The notes beneath the pieces were generated by a model, which made no database searches, was not told where the DNA came from, and saw only the letters and a program-made list of their open reading frames with translations. This document shows, piece after piece, positions 62,454 to 64,000 of a stretch of DNA of 64,000 nucleotides. Within the stretch, counting starts at the first letter, position 1. Each line of letters begins with the position of its first letter. Made by a program: the position numbers and the translations under genes. The DNA comes from Metaphire vulgaris (Eukaryota; Annelida; Clitellata; Crassiclitellata; Megascolecidae): positions 2,280,816 to 2,344,815 of the forward strand of contig CM030835.1 of NCBI GenBank assembly GCA_018105865.1, in the 5' to 3' direction.

Positions 62454-62581
62454 GCAAGTTACGCAAATTACCCGGTATATTATTGGCCTAATACGCTTTA
62501 GTTATGAGTGTTTCTCTGAGTTCGTCATGTAAATGCCATTGGCTTGAATGATAGGTATTTTTTGTTGATGAAAAATTTTTC

Positions 62582-62770
62582 AGGTCATCTGTTAGAAATA
62601 ATTTTATTTATTACATTACAATGAATTTATGATATGGATTGAGTAGGTCATCTGTTAGAAATAATTTTATTTGTTACATTACAATGAATTTATAATATGG
62701 ATTGAGTAGGTCATCTGTTAGAAATAATTTTATTTGTTACATTACAATGAATTTATGATATTGATTGAGT
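62582..62770. repeat. Tandem repeat, 63-base unit x 3
   Basis: Three nearly identical copies start at 62582, 62645 and 62708 (unit begins AGGTCATCTGTTAGAAATAA). They lie inside the GC-AG intron of the X domain. Confidence 0.9.
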
Positions 62771-62930
62771 AGCTGTGCATTTTAAAAGAAATGGCTGTGC
62801 TGCCATTTTGTATCTAGGAGTGACAATCATATTGATGCTAGTAGCTTCCTTGTCAAAGTGAGATTTACTTACTAATGTAAATTTCATGATAGTTTTTTTA
62901 TTTAGTCATGTCATGAATTGATGGTTTTAG

Positions 62931-63024
62931 GTGCTTCTTCTTGGCTGTCGTTGTGTGGAACTGGATTGCTGGGATGGAGATGACGGATTCCCTGTCATCT
63001 ATCATGGATTCCCTGTCCATCAGG
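62931..63024 (+). CDS. PLCE1: Exon: PLC X domain, continued (odd 3' end)
   Basis: The acceptor is gatggttttag|GTGCTT (phase 0). It encodes '[19 protein letters not shown]' and 'PVIYHG', which include the Glu and Asp calcium ligands (VELDCWDG) and the second catalytic His (YHG). After that the expected 'HTLTTKIPFK'-type strand is not found in line. Instead a near-duplicate 'GFPV' follows and the exon appears to end at CATCAGG|gtaacc in phase 1, which does not match the next exon (phase 0). The 3' border is therefore uncertain. Confidence 0.85.
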
Positions 63025-63210
63025 GTAACCTGCTTGTCAAATCTTGGAATGGATGTATGAGTGACAGTGGTTCTTAAAATTCCATTCAGGGTAACAGTTA
63101 TTATTATTATTATTATTGTCAAATCTGTCAATTAAAACCTTGGAATAGGGGAATATATGAGTGACAGTGGTTTTTAGAACAAGAAAAATCGTACTGCACC
63201 ACTCAATCCG

Positions 63211-63212
<2 letters not shown>

Positions 63213-63260
<48 letters not shown>
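63213..63260. repeat. (ATT)n microsatellite
   Basis: About 48 bases of ATT between two X-domain exons. A shorter ATT run is at 63102-63117. Each lies near a copy of 'TATGAGTGACAGTGGTT'. Confidence 0.85.
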
Positions 63261-63261
<1 letters not shown>

Positions 63262-63375
63262 TATATTATAAAAATATTTGATTATATCAGTGATGTGGCA
63301 CCAGACAAATGTCAGACAATAGAACGGTTTCATCAATGAGTGCTCAATTTTAGTGCTATAACAGTTTATTGGAAA

Positions 63376-63455
63376 TTAACCCCTTAACTGGGAATCCCGG
63401 ATATATCCGTCCATTTTACATTGAGTTACAGTTAAATACACGGTTAAGGGGTTAA
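63376..63455. mobile_element. piggyBac-like MITE copy 6
   Basis: TTAACCCCTTAACTGGG to 'CGGTTAAGGGGTTAA', the cleanest copy, with TTAA at both ends. Confidence 0.8.
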
Positions 63456-63639
63456 AGTAAAAGCTCTGTAGTCTCAGAACCAGCAGGAGAACTGAATAGT
63501 GCCTTCAAATGTTTTATGTCATCGGCTGGATGAGTTAAACTGCGTCCCTTCCTTTGTGCCACTCTATAAAGCACCTTCTGCACTCATTCGCAGTTCACTC
63601 CGGCTCTGGATGAACACCCGAGGCAGAAACAGCTTAAAA

Positions 63640-63729
63640 GGATTCCACCGTGGCCGGGGTATGAACCCCACGACTCGCAGCTGGCACTCAAGCTCGCTAA
63701 CCGACGTACCGCGCTCACTGCGCCACCCC
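63640..63729 (-). mobile_element. tRNA-derived SINE head
   Basis: On the minus strand, GGTGGCGCAGTGAGCGCGG supplies an A-box-like tRNA segment (TGGCGCAGTGAG) and GGTTCATACCCC a B box, about 50 bases apart as in RNA polymerase III promoters. No functional cloverleaf is evident. The downstream body and tail were not delimited. Confidence 0.65.
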
Positions 63730-63870
63730 ATGTTAGAAATTAGAAATATATACAAGTGAAATTGTCTGTGTACCGAATGAACGAGGGGAGGGGGAGGATT
63801 CTTTGGACTCCTCCACTGCACCGTCTGGACAAGGTGCCGTTGTGTGAAAATTACTTTTGCTGCTTTCTAG

Positions 63871-63987
63871 AGTGTGGTTGAAGCGATTAGCAAGAGTGCT
63901 TTTGTCGCCTCTCCGTTTCCTGTCATACTTTCGATCGAGAACCGGTGCTCAGTGGCTCAACAACAGAAAATGGCTCATATCTTCATT
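63871..63987 (+). CDS. PLCE1: Exon: PLC X domain, further part
   Basis: The acceptor is gctttctag|AGTGTG (phase 0) and the donor CTTCATT|gtaagc (phase 0). It encodes '[20 protein letters not shown]', then '[18 protein letters not shown]'. The Glu of SIEN is the third calcium ligand (SLEN in most PLCs); the usual His two residues on is Arg. The remaining X, Y, C2 and Ras-association parts must lie beyond the window. Confidence 0.93.
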
Positions 63988-64000
63988 GTAAGCAAATCTA

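Overview
This is animal nuclear DNA. Short coding exons with GT-AG borders sit inside long, repeat-filled introns. Dispersed DNA-transposon and retroposon copies and long triplet microsatellites are everywhere, and the proteins are metazoan signalling domains. The species cannot be fixed. The repeat style and the recurring TAGGCCTA palindrome fit a marine invertebrate, but that is inference.

I see one gene-sized coding chain, all on the + strand, from about 4.2 kb to the right edge. Intron phases agree at every junction I could test apart from the 3' end of the exon at 62.9 kb. In order the exons encode: an ankyrin-repeat region (4.2-7.1 kb), an armadillo-like helical region carrying long low-complexity inserts (27.4-37.5 kb), a FERM domain (possible F1 lobe at 38.6 kb; F2 and F3 lobes at 51.5-53.9 kb), a CDC25-type RasGEF domain (54.3-57.3 kb), a PH-like region (58.2-59.9 kb), an EF-hand-like region (60.2-61.9 kb) and the first part of a phospholipase C X domain (62.3-64.0 kb). 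RasGEF followed by PLC identifies phospholipase C epsilon. The Y, C2 and Ras-association domains would lie beyond the window. An ankyrin/armadillo/FERM front end is not part of vertebrate PLCE1 as I know it, so this is either an unusually large invertebrate PLC-epsilon or an upstream gene spliced or read into it.

A 13-codon candidate first exon at 45188-45226, with a TATA-like box about 90 bases upstream, splices in the correct phase to the FERM F2 exon. It lies within a kilobase of a sharp fall in CpG content: about 40 CpG in 43981-45000 against 6 in 46021-47040 by my own count. Many invertebrates methylate, and so CpG-deplete, transcribed gene bodies. The boundary therefore suggests that the main transcript starts near 45.1 kb and that the ankyrin/armadillo exons belong to a longer, more restricted isoform.

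In the three large N-terminal exons the reading frame changes at least five times, and every change coincides with a triplet-repeat run (CGG, GGC, CAG, CTC). This looks like consensus errors in repeats, or a hotspot of repeat-length variation.

The rest is repeats: a decayed LINE at 1.4-2.1 kb and other LINE 3' ends, about 18 short hAT-like elements (several with exact 8-bp target duplications), six copies of an 80-bp piggyBac-like MITE with TTAA ends, one mariner-like MITE, a tRNA-derived SINE, three palindromic units with TTAGGG telomeric cores, and an 800-bp ATT array with a higher-order spacer. No tRNA or rRNA gene, CRISPR array or second protein gene could be supported.
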